Below are positions 1-9,750 of a stretch of 64,000 bases of DNA, one piece after another (within the stretch, counting starts at the first letter, position 1; each line of letters starts with the position of its first letter). Source of the stretch: an uncultured Methanobrevibacter sp. GTDB taxonomy: Archaea > Methanobacteriota > Methanobacteria > Methanobacteriales > Methanobacteriaceae. Made by a program: the position numbers and the translations under genes. The stretch is from contig NZ_CAMJUE010000001.1 of the NCBI RefSeq assembly GCF_946408925.1, positions 54,559 through 118,558 on the forward strand, in the 5' to 3' direction. The notes under the pieces were generated by a model. It saw nothing but the letters and a program-made list of their open reading frames with translations, had not been told where the DNA came from and did no database searches.

Positions 1-35
1 CGACATTGAAAATTTTTTAAATAAAATTAAAAATA

Positions 36-58
36 AGTAGCTAGTTTAACTAGCTATT
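36..58 (-). terminator. Hairpin terminator of nadA
   Basis: A perfect 9-bp inverted repeat with a 1-nt centre (38-56) spans the nadA stop codon, with weaker flanking pairs. Read on the minus strand it is followed by a T-rich run (about 20-35). This fits an intrinsic terminator at the end of the minus-strand RNase Z-MscS-nadA run. No expression data support it. Confidence 0.55.
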
Positions 59-971
59 TTGAAACATCCAACATGTGCTGAACTGCTTTTCTAGATTTGT
101 CAGCAACATCTTTTGGTAATGTGACTTCCGGAGCCTCATTAACAAGTGAATCTCTAATTTTTTCAAGTGAATGCAACTTCATAGTTTCACATATTGCTCC
201 TTCAAGCAACGGATACAATTTTTTGCCCGGAACTTCTGAGTTGATTCTTGTAATCATGTCAATCTCAGTTCCTATGACAAATTCTTCCCTGTCACTTTCG
301 GCAATGTGTCTTAGCATTCCTCCGGTAGACATCACAACATCACATGCCTTTTGAACTTCGATATTACATTCCGGATGACAGATTATCTCAGCATTAGGAT
401 ACTGTTCCCTTTTAAGTTCAACATCTTCAACATGGAACAATCTGTGAACGTAACAATGTCCGTCTTTTGGAACTGGAATGATTTCTTTATTGATTTTATC
501 GGCAACATGGGTTCCTAAGTTTTTATCAGGTCCGAATAATATTTTGTCATGAGGTAAGCTTTCTGCAACTTTAACAGCATTTGCAGAGGTACATAAAGTG
601 TCTGCATGCTGTTTTGCCTCAGCAATACTGTTTACATAAAGGATCACACCGGCATCCGGATGTTCTTCTTTAGCTTTTAATAACTCTTCTTCAGGCAGCA
701 TATGTGCCATTGGACATTCCGCTTCCATAGTAGGTATTACAATTTTTTTATCTGGATTTAATATGAATGCAGTTTCGGCCATAAAGTCCACACCACAGAA
801 AATCACTAAATCTTTATCATCAATTTCAGACGCTTTGATGCATAGTTCCAGTGAATCTCCAAGAAAATCAGCTATTTCTTGGACTTCTTTTGGCTGATAA
901 TTGTGTGCAAGGATAATTGCATTTTTTTCTTCTTTTAATTTCAAAATCTCATCTTGTAGGGAGTTATTCAT
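54..971 (-). CDS. nadA: Quinolinate synthase NadA
   Basis: Makes quinolinate from iminoaspartate and dihydroxyacetone phosphate in de novo NAD synthesis, using a [4Fe-4S] cluster in the cytosol. Family motifs are present: AHNYQ near the N-terminus, GVDFMAETA, CHPEC, STGGM and CETMK. Cysteines in AECPMA, HPEC and ICETM sit where the three cluster ligands are expected. About 305 aa is normal for the family. I start at the ATG at 971 because AGGTGA lies just upstream; an in-frame GTG at 980 is less likely. The start overlaps the end of the MscS gene by 8 nt, so RNase Z, MscS and nadA are probably co-transcribed. nadC is nearby on the opposite strand, and an aspartate dehydrogenase at 43.4 kb can supply the substrate. 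Confidence 0.96.
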   Translation of the reverse strand: MNNSLQDEILKLKEEKNAIILAHNYQPKEVQEIADFLGDSLELCIKASEIDDKDLVIFCGVDFMAETAFILNPDKKIVIPTMEAECPMAHMLPEEELLKAKEEHPDAGVILYVNSIAEAKQHADTLCTSANAVKVAESLPHDKILFGPDKNLGTHVADKINKEIIPVPKDGHCYVHRLFHVEDVELKREQYPNAEIICHPECNIEVQKACDVVMSTGGMLRHIAESDREEFVIGTEIDMITRINSEVPGKKLYPLLEGAICETMKLHSLEKIRDSLVNEAPEVTLPKDVADKSRKAVQHMLDVSK

Positions 972-1725
972 CTGTTTCACCTATTTGCATATATTTTCTT
1001 ATATCATTTGTAATTATTAGTTTATATTTGTCTTTATCATTAAAATTATTTACCCAAAACGATACTTTTATTTTGCTTTGTTTAAAACTGATTTCTTTTC
1101 CATAAACATCTGGCTTAGGATTGTCTGAAATTTCGGGATAGCTTTCCATTTTATTGATAATGTATTCTCTGAAATCCACAATATCAATATTCAGGGGCAA
1201 TCCTGCAAAAATATCCACTCTATACATTTCAGGGTTTTTATATTCAAGATATTCGTTATTTGTCAAAATTGAATTCGGAACATTATTTTTAACTCCATAA
1301 TCGTCGGTAATTGTAGTGGATCTAAGGGATATTTTTTCAACATAACCTTTCTCGCCATTGATTTCAATTGTATCTCCCACTTTAACGCTGCGATCCAAAA
1401 TCAACATGATTCCTGAAAATAAATTTGAAATTATATCTTTTGCAGCAAAACTCACTGCAATACCTACGATACCTAAACTTAACAAAGTGCCTGCAAGATT
1501 AATTCCAAAGAACTGCAAAATGGCCATTAATGCTACAAAATAAATTATGGCACATATAATGTCTCTTATAAGATAGATTGCAGTCATATCTTCTTTAAAT
1601 CTTTTCATTTTGTTCATATAATGAGCAATAAGTCTGGTCAAGATATATGTGGTCACTATAATCAATAATATATTGATTAGTGTCATTAGTGTATCTGATG
1701 GGATAAATGTGTTTATATCAATCAT
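964..1725 (-). CDS. MscS-family mechanosensitive channel
   Basis: Small-conductance mechanosensitive channel (253 aa) of the cytoplasmic membrane, expected to release solutes on osmotic downshock. About three hydrophobic helices come first. The pore-lining helix has the family pattern of Gly and Ala (LGIVGIAVSFAAKD), followed by the beta domain (DRSVKVGDTIEINGEKG) and the NVPNS motif. It is a short, minimal MscS without extra N-terminal helices. Its start overlaps the RNase Z stop by 4 nt (ATGA), indicating translational coupling. The family call is firm; ion selectivity cannot be read from sequence. Confidence 0.92.
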   Translation of the reverse strand: MIDINTFIPSDTLMTLINILLIIVTTYILTRLIAHYMNKMKRFKEDMTAIYLIRDIICAIIYFVALMAILQFFGINLAGTLLSLGIVGIAVSFAAKDIISNLFSGIMLILDRSVKVGDTIEINGEKGYVEKISLRSTTITDDYGVKNNVPNSILTNNEYLEYKNPEMYRVDIFAGLPLNIDIVDFREYIINKMESYPEISDNPKPDVYGKEISFKQSKIKVSFWVNNFNDKDKYKLIITNDIRKYMQIGETDE

Positions 1726-2621
1726 AATTCAATTTCCATAAAATCGTTCGCTAATCTGGTATTTTCAAAGACGCTTTGGGCTTCTTTTAACATGATTTCT
1801 GCGTAATCATCACTATAACGTGTGCTGATATGTGTTAAAATCAATTCTTTGCTGTTTGAATCTTTCGCTACATATGCTGCATCAATAGATGTTGAATGCG
1901 CATATTCTTCTGCATTGGTGTAATCCTGTTTGAGAAATGTTGATTCATGAATAAGTATGGTGGAGTCACGTGCAAGCATAATCATTTCTTCACAAGGTCT
2001 GGTGTCTCCAGAATAAGTTATTTTAATGCCTTTCCGGGGTTCTCCAAGTACCTGTTCGGGTTTTATAATTCTTCCATCAATTTCAACCTCTTCTCCATTG
2101 TGTAAACGTCCAAAAGCAGGACCTACAGGAACGCCTAATTCAATTGCTTTATCTCTTAAAAATCTGGGTTTTTTCTTCTCTTCAATTGCATATGCAAGAG
2201 CAGGCACATTATGCTTGACCCGTTGCGCTTGAATAAAGTACTCTTCATTATCTTCAATAATGCCTGAATCTATTTCAATGAATTCAACTGGATATTCAAT
2301 TGCACAATAACCTAGGGAGTATATTGCATCCTTAATTTTATTCAAACCTTTAGGTCCGTATATGGTCAATTTTTTCTCTCTACCATTCAGACTCATTGAT
2401 TGGAGAAGTCCTGGAAGTCCTAAAATATGATCTCCATGATAATGTGTAAGGAATATTTTAGAGATTTTCATAGGACTGATATTAGTTTTCAAAATCTGTT
2501 TTTGTGTTGCTTCACCACAATCAAATAAAAAAACTTCACCAAATGCCTTAAGAGCAATTGATGGATGGTTCCTATCTTTTGAATGAACAGCAGAAGAAGT
2601 TCCTAAAAATATTATCTCCAT
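1722..2621 (-). CDS. rnz: Ribonuclease Z (tRNA 3' endonuclease)
   Basis: Metallo-beta-lactamase-fold endonuclease that removes 3' trailers from pre-tRNAs. At 299 aa it is the short form usual in archaea. The zinc motif HYHGDH is at residues 60-65 (His60, His62, Asp64, His65), followed by LGLPG; later metal and phosphate ligands lie in SGDTRP and HESTF. The start ATG follows GTGAT at normal spacing. It is the first gene of a minus-strand run with the MscS gene and nadA. The divergent nadC begins 70 bp away. Confidence 0.96.
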   Translation of the reverse strand: MEIIFLGTSSAVHSKDRNHPSIALKAFGEVFLFDCGEATQKQILKTNISPMKISKIFLTHYHGDHILGLPGLLQSMSLNGREKKLTIYGPKGLNKIKDAIYSLGYCAIEYPVEFIEIDSGIIEDNEEYFIQAQRVKHNVPALAYAIEEKKKPRFLRDKAIELGVPVGPAFGRLHNGEEVEIDGRIIKPEQVLGEPRKGIKITYSGDTRPCEEMIMLARDSTILIHESTFLKQDYTNAEEYAHSTSIDAAYVAKDSNSKELILTHISTRYSDDYAEIMLKEAQSVFENTRLANDFMEIEL

Positions 2622-2690
2622 AATTTAATCACTTATATATTTGTTAAAATAATATATATTCATAATTATATTAAATTTTTAGGTGATTTT

Positions 2691-3518
2691 TTGGACAAGA
2701 TTATTGAATACATGCTTGCTGAAGATGAAGGGTTTGGTGACATCACATCAAATGCCGTGGTTGAAGAAGGTAAAGTTGTAAATGGAAGTATTGTATCAAA
2801 AGATGAAGGTATTTTAGCAGGTATTGATATAATTCGAGATTTATTTGAAGAATATGGAATTAAAGTACTATTTTGGATTAAAGATGGGGCTAAATTATCT
2901 GCAGGTGATGTGTTAATTTCATTTGTGGGGGAAGCCAGAACTGTTTTGCTTTTGGAGAGAACTGCACTTAATCTGATCATGAGAATGAGCGGTGTTGCAA
3001 CCGCCGCAAATCATTATGTTAATTTGGTTGATAATCCAAGTGTTAGAGTTGCAGGAACTCGTAAAACTTCACCGGCCATTGGCAAATTTGATAAATATGC
3101 CTTAAAGGTTGGCGGTGCAGATACTCACAGATTCAGTTTGGATGATATGGTTTTAATTAAAGATAATCATATTGCTTCCTGCGGAACACCACTTGAAACA
3201 CTTAAGAAGGCAAAACAAAACACCAGTTTTTCTAAAAAAATAGAAATTGAAGTGGAAACACTCAATGATGCAATTGAATGTGTTAAAAATGGTGCCGATA
3301 TCGTAATGCTTGACAATATGGATTCTTCACAGGTTAAAGAAGTCCTCTGCAAATTAGATGAGTTGAACATTCGCCAAAATTCCTTAATTGAAGTGTCTGG
3401 AGGGATAACTGAAGAAAACATTTTGGACTATGTTGATTTGGGTGTTGATATAATATCAATAGGAGCTTTAACCCATTCATCTAGAAGTCTGAATTTTAGT
3501 TTGAGAATTGAAGAGTAA
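2691..3518 (+). CDS. nadC: Nicotinate-nucleotide pyrophosphorylase (carboxylating) NadC
   Basis: Converts quinolinate and PRPP to nicotinate mononucleotide, CO2 and pyrophosphate in NAD synthesis. The 275-aa protein has the family motifs ERTALNLIMRMSG, AGTRKTSPA and KVGGADTHR, plus IKDNH and VMLDN of the catalytic barrel. The start is a TTG placed 3 nt after a perfect AGGTGAT; no better start exists nearby. It ends exactly where the convergent helicase gene ends, with no gap. With nadA close by and nadX at 43.4 kb, the window holds the full aspartate-to-NaMN route. Confidence 0.97.
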   Translation: MDKIIEYMLAEDEGFGDITSNAVVEEGKVVNGSIVSKDEGILAGIDIIRDLFEEYGIKVLFWIKDGAKLSAGDVLISFVGEARTVLLLERTALNLIMRMSGVATAANHYVNLVDNPSVRVAGTRKTSPAIGKFDKYALKVGGADTHRFSLDDMVLIKDNHIASCGTPLETLKKAKQNTSFSKKIEIEVETLNDAIECVKNGADIVMLDNMDSSQVKEVLCKLDELNIRQNSLIEVSGGITEENILDYVDLGVDIISIGALTHSSRSLNFSLRIEE

Positions 3519-5039
3519 TCATAATCTTAATCTCAACACTTCTTTCAATTCTTCATTGCTCATTTCGGTAATGAATGTTTCATCATTGCTGATTGATTTG
3601 CTTGCAAGATCTGTTTTATGTTTGCTTATGGCATCAATCGTTTCTTCAAGTGTTCCCTTTGTAATGAATCTGTAAACCATAACATCTTTATTCTGTCCAA
3701 TACGGTGAACCCTGTCGGTTGCCTGATTTTCAACAGCAGGATTCCACCATAAATCATAATGAATGACATTGCTTGCTGCAGTCAGATTCAAACCTGTGCC
3801 TCCGGTTTTGAGTGTTGCAACAAAAATTTTATAGTCATCATTTTCCTGAAACGTGTCAATGATTCTGGTTTTTTCTTTACGGGTTTGGGAACCGTGTAAA
3901 AACAGCACCTCCTGTTTAAACTTTTTAGAAATCAAATCCTGAATAAGTTTTCCCATTTCAACGTATTGTGTAAAAATTATGACCTTTTCATCATTGTCTA
4001 GAATATTTTCAAGTATGCTGACTAGCAATTCCATTTTGCCGGATTCTTTAATTGTTGGCTTTTTTATATCCAAAAATTGAGCCGGATGGTTGCAGGCTTG
4101 CTTAAGGGCGGTTAGTATCTTAAGAATTATTCCCTTTCTCTGGATTCCCTTTGAATTTTCAATATCAAAAAATATCTCTTCCAAAATTGCATTGTATAAT
4201 TTAATCTGCTTTTTGCTTAAAGTACAGTAGATGTCATTAACTAATTTGTCAGGCAATTCCTTTTTAATGTCTTCATCAGTCTTTAAACGTCTCATAACGA
4301 ATGGTTTGGCTATTGCCCTGAGATTCTCCAGAGTCTCCCTATCCTCTAATTTTTCAATAGGCATGACATAATTTCTTTTAAAATCATCCTTTGTGGATAA
4401 GTATCCTTTATTTACAAAATCAAATATCGACCAGTAATCCATTAGTTTATTTTCTATGGGTGTACCTGTTAAAGCAATTTTAGTTCTTGCAGGAACTTCT
4501 TTAATTGCTTTTGTTTGTTCAGTATTTGGGTTTTTAATGTTTTGTGCCTCGTCAATGATGCATAAAAACCAATTTTCATCTAAAAACATATCCAAATCCA
4601 GACGAACAACACCATAAGATGTTAAAATAATATCATAATGGTCAAGTGGAAATGTCCTATTTGAGCCGTGATAAATAAAATAAGTCAAATCCGGTGTGAA
4701 TTTTTTTATTTCATTCTCCCAGTTTGATATTAATGTTGGTGGAACTATGATTAATGATGATTTGTCTTCCAGCATATCATGTTCCTTATAAAAAAGTATT
4801 GCAGACAATATCTGGATTGTTTTACCGAGCCCCATGTCATCAGCTAAAATGCTTCCGAATTTGTAACGGATATTCTGAATTAACCATGAATAGCCGATTT
4901 TTTGATATGGCCTCAGTTCACCTGTTAACGATTCGGGAGCATCATAAATTTTAGTCTCTTTGATTAATTTTTGAAACCGTTTATAGTCTGAGGGATTTTT
5001 CAAATGCTTTTTGGCTAATTTTTCGCTATTTGATGTCAT
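3519..5039 (-). CDS. SNF2-family DEAD/DEAH-like helicase, core only
   Basis: Swi2/Snf2 ATPase expected to translocate on double-stranded DNA and remodel protein-DNA complexes. Helicase motifs run in order: DDMGLGKT (Walker A), DEAQ (Walker B), LTGTPIEN, then the C-terminal lobe with LHGSQTR, GGTGLNL and ATDRVHRIGQ. I start at the ATG at 5039, preceded by GAAAGGA; the frame also opens with TTG codons up to 5060. At about 506 aa it is only the helicase core. Many prokaryotic SNF2 proteins carry several hundred extra N-terminal residues, often with a SWIM zinc finger, and these are absent here. The role is unknown; defence and chromatin functions are both possible. Confidence 0.9.
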   Translation of the reverse strand: MTSNSEKLAKKHLKNPSDYKRFQKLIKETKIYDAPESLTGELRPYQKIGYSWLIQNIRYKFGSILADDMGLGKTIQILSAILFYKEHDMLEDKSSLIIVPPTLISNWENEIKKFTPDLTYFIYHGSNRTFPLDHYDIILTSYGVVRLDLDMFLDENWFLCIIDEAQNIKNPNTEQTKAIKEVPARTKIALTGTPIENKLMDYWSIFDFVNKGYLSTKDDFKRNYVMPIEKLEDRETLENLRAIAKPFVMRRLKTDEDIKKELPDKLVNDIYCTLSKKQIKLYNAILEEIFFDIENSKGIQRKGIILKILTALKQACNHPAQFLDIKKPTIKESGKMELLVSILENILDNDEKVIIFTQYVEMGKLIQDLISKKFKQEVLFLHGSQTRKEKTRIIDTFQENDDYKIFVATLKTGGTGLNLTAASNVIHYDLWWNPAVENQATDRVHRIGQNKDVMVYRFITKGTLEETIDAISKHKTDLASKSISNDETFITEMSNEELKEVLRLRL

Positions 5040-5208
5040 TTTCTTTCCTTTCAATTTCAATACTAAATTTTGTATTTAATTAAATATTAACTTAATTATT
5101 CCCGATTTTCATGTTATGGTATTAAAAATTATTCAAGAATTTAATTATATTTTTTTTTAAATATTGAATCAAAACCCTAAAAAACAAAGTTTAATAATAT
5201 AGTAAAAT

Positions 5209-5219
5209 AATATATATTA
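5209..5219 (+). promoter_or_regulatory. TATA-box promoter of carAB
   Basis: An AATATATATT-type box lies about 40-48 bp before the carA ATG, predicting transcription start near 5235-5240 and a short leader carrying GGTGAT. The 217-bp divergent gap (5040-5256) also serves the helicase gene. It is otherwise plain AT-rich sequence with no other structure that I can see. Confidence 0.5.
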
Positions 5220-5256
5220 AAGATAGAGAATTATATTTTCTTAAAATGGTGATTTA

Positions 5257-6339
5257 ATGGTAAAAATAGCTAAATTAGCTTTGGAAGATGGAACTGTTTT
5301 AAAAGGCGAAGCATTCGGTTATGAGACCACTAAATTAGGAGAACTTGTTTTTTCTACTGGTATGGGTGGTTATACTGAATCATTAACTGATCCTTCTTTT
5401 AAAGGAGAAATATTGATGTCCACTTACCCTTTGGAAGGTAATCATGGAGTAAGTGAGAAGTGGTATCAATCTGATAACATTCAGGTTGAAGGATTTGTTT
5501 GTCGTGAGGTCTGTCGTGAAGTCTCTAATTTTGGACCTCAAAAAACTTTGGACGAATTTTTAAAAGAGTTCAAAACCCCTGGAATAAGTGGAATCGACAC
5601 CCGTGACTTGACACTTAAAATACGTGAAAGAGGTTCTCTTAAAGCAGCGATAACAACTGAAGACATTGATGATGATAAATTAGTTGAAATGGCAAAATCA
5701 CAGCCAAGTATTGAAGAAATAGATGTGGTGCCACTGGTTTCAACAAAAGAAATAAAAATATTTAACGAAGATGCTGATAAAAAAGTTGCTTTAATTGACT
5801 GTGGTGTTAAAAAGAATATCATTAACTCCTTTTTAGAAAGGGATATTGGTGTTGTCTTGTTCCCATATGATACTGATTATAAAACTATTTTAGATTACTC
5901 TCCAAATGGTTTGATGATTACTTCAGGTCCGGGAAATCCGGACAGGGTAACTGAAACAATTGAAACCATGAAAAAACTGTCAAACAGATTGCCAATTTTC
6001 GGAATCTGTATGGGACAACAATTAATTGCTAAATCATTTGGAGCAAAATCCTATAAAATGAAATTCGGACACCGTGGTGAAAACCAGCCGGTTAAAGATT
6101 TAAACACTGGTAAAGTGTATATCACATCCCAGAACCACGGTTTTACAATTGACAAGGAATCTTTAAAACAGACAGATTTAGTATTGACTCATGTTAACTT
6201 AAACGATGGAACTCCTGAAGGTATTTCACACAAAGAATTGCCTATGCGCTGTATTCAGTACCACCCTGAAGCAGGACCTGGACCAAACGATACAAGAAAT
6301 ACTTTTGATGAGTTTAGCCAAATGATGGATGATTATTAA
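5257..6339 (+). CDS. carA: Carbamoyl-phosphate synthase small subunit CarA
   Basis: Glutaminase subunit that hydrolyses glutamine and passes ammonia to CarB for carbamoyl phosphate, the precursor of arginine and pyrimidines. The N-terminal CPSase domain (residues 1-150) is followed by a class I glutamine amidotransferase domain. The nucleophile Cys is in GICMGQQ, and the His and Glu are in [10 protein letters not shown]. The 360-aa length is normal. The ATG follows GGTGAT by 3 nt. carB begins 15 nt downstream, so the two form an operon. Confidence 0.98.
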   Translation: MVKIAKLALEDGTVLKGEAFGYETTKLGELVFSTGMGGYTESLTDPSFKGEILMSTYPLEGNHGVSEKWYQSDNIQVEGFVCREVCREVSNFGPQKTLDEFLKEFKTPGISGIDTRDLTLKIRERGSLKAAITTEDIDDDKLVEMAKSQPSIEEIDVVPLVSTKEIKIFNEDADKKVALIDCGVKKNIINSFLERDIGVVLFPYDTDYKTILDYSPNGLMITSGPGNPDRVTETIETMKKLSNRLPIFGICMGQQLIAKSFGAKSYKMKFGHRGENQPVKDLNTGKVYITSQNHGFTIDKESLKQTDLVLTHVNLNDGTPEGISHKELPMRCIQYHPEAGPGPNDTRNTFDEFSQMMDDY

Positions 6340-6354
6340 GGAAGGGGATTACAT

Positions 6355-9300
6355 ATGCCAGTTGATAAGGATATTAAAAAAGTATTAATTATTGGATCTG
6401 GACCTATTCAAATTGGACAAGCTGCTGAGTTCGATTATTCAGGTTCACAAGCATGTAAATCATTAAGAGAAGAAGGTATAGAAACTGTACTTGTTAACAG
6501 TAATCCTGCTACCATACAAACTGATATTGATATGGCAGACACTGTTTATACTGAACCATTAACTCCTGAAGTTGTAGCAAAAATCATAGAGAAAGAAGAT
6601 ATTGACGCTATTTTACCAACAATGGGTGGACAAACCGGATTGAATATTGCAACAGGTCTTGGAGATTTAGGATTACTTGAAGGAATTAAAGTATTGGGGT
6701 CTGATGTTCAAACTATCAAGGATGTGGAAGACCGTGACCTGTTCGCAAACCTGATGGAAGAAATCGGAGAGGAAATTCCCAAATGTCATGCTGTTGAAAG
6801 TGTAGATGCTGCACTTGAAGCCGTTAAGGATATTGGATATCCTGTTATTGTCAGACCTGCATTCACATTAGGTGGAACCGGTGGAGGAATTGCTCACAAC
6901 CAGGAAGAATTGATAGAAATTGCAAATCACGGATTGGACATGAGTTTCATCAACCAGGTGCTAATCGATGAATCCGTTCTAGGTTGGAAGGAAATAGAAT
7001 TCGAGGTTATGAGGGATAAGGAAGATACTTGTATTATCGTATGTACCATGGAAAACATCGACCCTATGGGTATACACACCGGAGACAGTGTTGTTGTCGC
7101 TCCAATCCAAAACCTTTGTGATGAAACCATCCAGAAAATGCGTGACGCATCCATTAAAATCATCAGAGCATTAGGAATCCGTGGAGGATGTAACATTCAA
7201 TTTGCACTAAATCCTGAAACCGATGAATACAAGGTAATTGAAGTAAACCCTCGTGTATCAAGGAGTAGTGCACTTGCATCAAAAGCAACCGGTTATCCAA
7301 TCGCAAAAATATCATCCAAAATCGCTCTTGGAATGACTTTGGATGAAATTAAAAACGACATTACAAAAGAAACCCCTGCATCATTCGAGCCTGCAATCGA
7401 TTATGTAGTTATCAAAATCCCAAGATGGCCATTTGATAAGTTCAAAGGAATCAGCCGTGAGGTTGGTGTTCAAATGAAGGCAACAGGTGAAGTAATGGCT
7501 ATCGGAAGAACCTTTGAAGAAGCGTTCCAAAAAGCATTAAGATCACTTGACATGGGCTTTGACGGATTTGAATATGTCGAATACACAGAAGAAGATTTAT
7601 CTCATCCGACTGACTTAATTTACTTCCAAATCTATTCAGCTATTAAAGACGGAATGGACATTGATAGAATAAGGGAACTTACAAAAATAGACAATTTCTT
7701 CCTTTATAAAATCAGAAACATTGTAAACTTCGAAAACGGTGTGGCCGCTGAAAAGCTGGATGATGAGGATTATCTCAGAAAAGCAAAACAAATTGGATGT
7801 TCAAACAAACGTCTGGCTAAACTTTCAGGCCAAACTGAAGAGTACATCAGAAACAGACTTTCAAAATTCAACATCAAACAGTCATACAAGATGGTAGATA
7901 CATGTGCTGCTGAATTTGAAGCAAAAACACCGTACTACTACAGCAGTTATGACAAAGGAAATGAATTGACATCAACCAACAAGAAAAAGGTTGTAATTCT
8001 TGGTGCAGGGCCAATCAGAATCGGTCAGGGAATTGAATTCGATTACTGCTGTGTACATTCATCATTAGCTTTAAAAGATGAAGGAATCGAAACTATCCTG
8101 ATTAACAACAACCCTGAAACTGTAAGTACCGATTATGATATTTCCGATAAGCTGTTCTTTGAACCATTAACCTTTGAGGATGTAATGGGCGTGATTGAAC
8201 AGGAAAAACCTGATGGTGTAATCGTACAGTTCGGTGGTCAAACTTCCATTAATCTTGCCGTGCCTCTGGCTAACGCAGGTGTTAAAATATGGGGAACACC
8301 ATATGAAAGTATTGATCGTGTAGAAGACCGTGAATTGTTTGCAGAGCTTCTTGAAAAATTACACATTCACCAAGCACCATACGGAACAGCTAATTCATTT
8401 GAAGAAGCAAAAGAAATTGCTGAAAGAATCACATTCCCTGTTCTTGTACGTCCTTCATATGTTATCGGTGGAAGAGCAATGGAAATCGTTTATGACGTCA
8501 CAGAACTTGAAGAATATATGAAGGAAGCTGTAAAAGTATCTCCTGATCACCCAATTCTTGTAGACAAGTTCCTGGAAGATGCAATTGAATTGGATGTTGA
8601 CCTGTTATGTGATGGAGAAGATGTATTCATTGCAGGTATCATGGAACACATTGAAGAAGCTGGTGTACACTCCGGAGACTCTGCATGTGTAATACCTCCT
8701 CAAACAATACCTGAACATATGTTGAATACCATACGTGAAAATTCAAGAAAACTTGCATTGGAATTGGATGTTAAAGGTTTAATGAACATTCAATATGCTG
8801 TAAAACTCGATGAGGAAATGGTCTACATTATTGAAGCTAACCCTCGTGCAAGTAGGACAGTTCCATTTGTAAGTAAGGCTATCGGTGTTCCATTAGCTAA
8901 GGTCGCAACATGGATTATGAACGGTGCCAAACTCAAAGACTTTGATTTAACCAAAGAAATCAAAATTGATCATGTGGCTGTAAAAGAATCTGTATTCCCA
9001 TTCTTGAAACTGCCTGAATCCGATACTGTTCTTGGGCCTGAAATGAAATCCACAGGTGAAAGTATTGGTATAGATGAAACCTTCGGAATGGCATTTTACA
9101 AATCACAACTTTCAGCAGGTATGGAATTGCCTAAAGAAGGTAAGATATTTATCAGTGTAAAAGAAACTGATAAGAAAAAAATCAGGCCGATTGCTGAAAA
9201 GGCAGTCAACCTCGGATTTGATTTGGTGGCTACAGCAGGTACTGGTGACGCAACAGGATTGGACAGTGTTGAAAAAGTCCTAAAAGTGTCACAGGGTTCA

Positions 9301-9531
9301 CCAAACATCAAGGATGCAATTCTGAACAAGGAAATTGACTTGATTATCAACACATCTGAAGGTAAACAGTCTGCAAAAGACGGTTACATTATCAGACGTT
9401 TGGCTATTGAGTTAGGTATACCATATGTTACCACTTTGGCTGGTGCAAGAGCTGTTTTAAATGCTATTGAGGCTGTTCAAAACAGTACAATCAATGTTAA
9501 ATCTTTAAACAGATATGCTGATGGAGAATAA
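6355..9531 (+). CDS. carB: Carbamoyl-phosphate synthase large subunit CarB
   Basis: Catalytic subunit joining bicarbonate, ammonia and two ATP to make carbamoyl phosphate. At 1058 aa it is full length and undivided, with two homologous ATP-grasp halves (each starting with a GxGPIxIGQ motif, near residues 12 and 550), an oligomerisation region between them, and a C-terminal MGS-like allosteric domain (about 930-1058). Some methanogens split this gene; here it is intact. GGAAGGGG precedes the ATG. The reading frame ends inside a terminator hairpin. Confidence 0.98.
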   Translation: MPVDKDIKKVLIIGSGPIQIGQAAEFDYSGSQACKSLREEGIETVLVNSNPATIQTDIDMADTVYTEPLTPEVVAKIIEKEDIDAILPTMGGQTGLNIATGLGDLGLLEGIKVLGSDVQTIKDVEDRDLFANLMEEIGEEIPKCHAVESVDAALEAVKDIGYPVIVRPAFTLGGTGGGIAHNQEELIEIANHGLDMSFINQVLIDESVLGWKEIEFEVMRDKEDTCIIVCTMENIDPMGIHTGDSVVVAPIQNLCDETIQKMRDASIKIIRALGIRGGCNIQFALNPETDEYKVIEVNPRVSRSSALASKATGYPIAKISSKIALGMTLDEIKNDITKETPASFEPAIDYVVIKIPRWPFDKFKGISREVGVQMKATGEVMAIGRTFEEAFQKALRSLDMGFDGFEYVEYTEEDLSHPTDLIYFQIYSAIKDGMDIDRIRELTKIDNFFLYKIRNIVNFENGVAAEKLDDEDYLRKAKQIGCSNKRLAKLSGQTEEYIRNRLSKFNIKQSYKMVDTCAAEFEAKTPYYYSSYDKGNELTSTNKKKVVILGAGPIRIGQGIEFDYCCVHSSLALKDEGIETILINNNPETVSTDYDISDKLFFEPLTFEDVMGVIEQEKPDGVIVQFGGQTSINLAVPLANAGVKIWGTPYESIDRVEDRELFAELLEKLHIHQAPYGTANSFEEAKEIAERITFPVLVRPSYVIGGRAMEIVYDVTELEEYMKEAVKVSPDHPILVDKFLEDAIELDVDLLCDGEDVFIAGIMEHIEEAGVHSGDSACVIPPQTIPEHMLNTIRENSRKLALELDVKGLMNIQYAVKLDEEMVYIIEANPRASRTVPFVSKAIGVPLAKVATWIMNGAKLKDFDLTKEIKIDHVAVKESVFPFLKLPESDTVLGPEMKSTGESIGIDETFGMAFYKSQLSAGMELPKEGKIFISVKETDKKKIRPIAEKAVNLGFDLVATAGTGDATGLDSVEKVLKVSQGSPNIKDAILNKEIDLIINTSEGKQSAKDGYIIRRLAIELGIPYVTTLAGARAVLNAIEAVQNSTINVKSLNRYADGE

Positions 9532-9550
9532 ATATTCTCCTCATTTTTTT
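9523..9550 (+). terminator. Intrinsic terminator of carAB
   Basis: An 8-bp perfect stem (9523-9530 with 9533-9540; if the innermost pair stays open, 7 bp with a 4-nt loop) overlaps the carB stop codon. It is followed by TCA and seven T residues. Confidence 0.7.
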
Positions 9551-9578
9551 AAAGCAGTATTAAACAAAGATTTGACTG

Positions 9579-9649
9579 GAGGCACTTATGCTGCCTCAAT
9601 AACACTACAACTAAAAAGTAACTGCCTTGGCATTTACTTTACTTTTTTT
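9579..9649. other. Structured gap between carB and the next gene
   Basis: The 219-bp gap 9532-9750 holds two further inverted repeats after the carB terminator. One is GAGGCA/TGCCTC (9579-9597, 7-nt loop). The other is a 9-bp interrupted stem with arms at 9616-9626 and 9629-9639, followed by a T-rich run. They could be parts of a small RNA with its own terminator or tandem terminators. No protein reading frame here looks real. Confidence 0.3.
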
Positions 9650-9719
9650 AATTTTTTTGATGTTAATCAGAATAATCTACCATTTTTCATGTGTGCCATC
9701 TACTTTGGCTTTCAAAAAG

Positions 9720-9727
9720 TTTATATA
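9720..9727 (+). promoter_or_regulatory. TATA box of a leaderless gene
   Basis: TTTATATA preceded by a purine-rich BRE-like stretch is centred about 27 bp before the ATG at 9751. This places the transcription start at or next to the start codon and explains the lack of a strong ribosome binding site. Confidence 0.55.
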
Positions 9728-9750
9728 TTGCAAGGATACATTGTAAGGGT

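Noticed and set aside
2666..2980. Minus-strand frame of 104 codons over nadC
   Set aside because: It is antisense to the conserved start of nadC, is Ser-rich and has no start signal.
5040..5256. A frameshifted N-terminus of the SNF2 helicase
   Set aside because: No frame upstream of 5060 shows SNF2 or SWIM features; the region is promoter-like AT-rich DNA.
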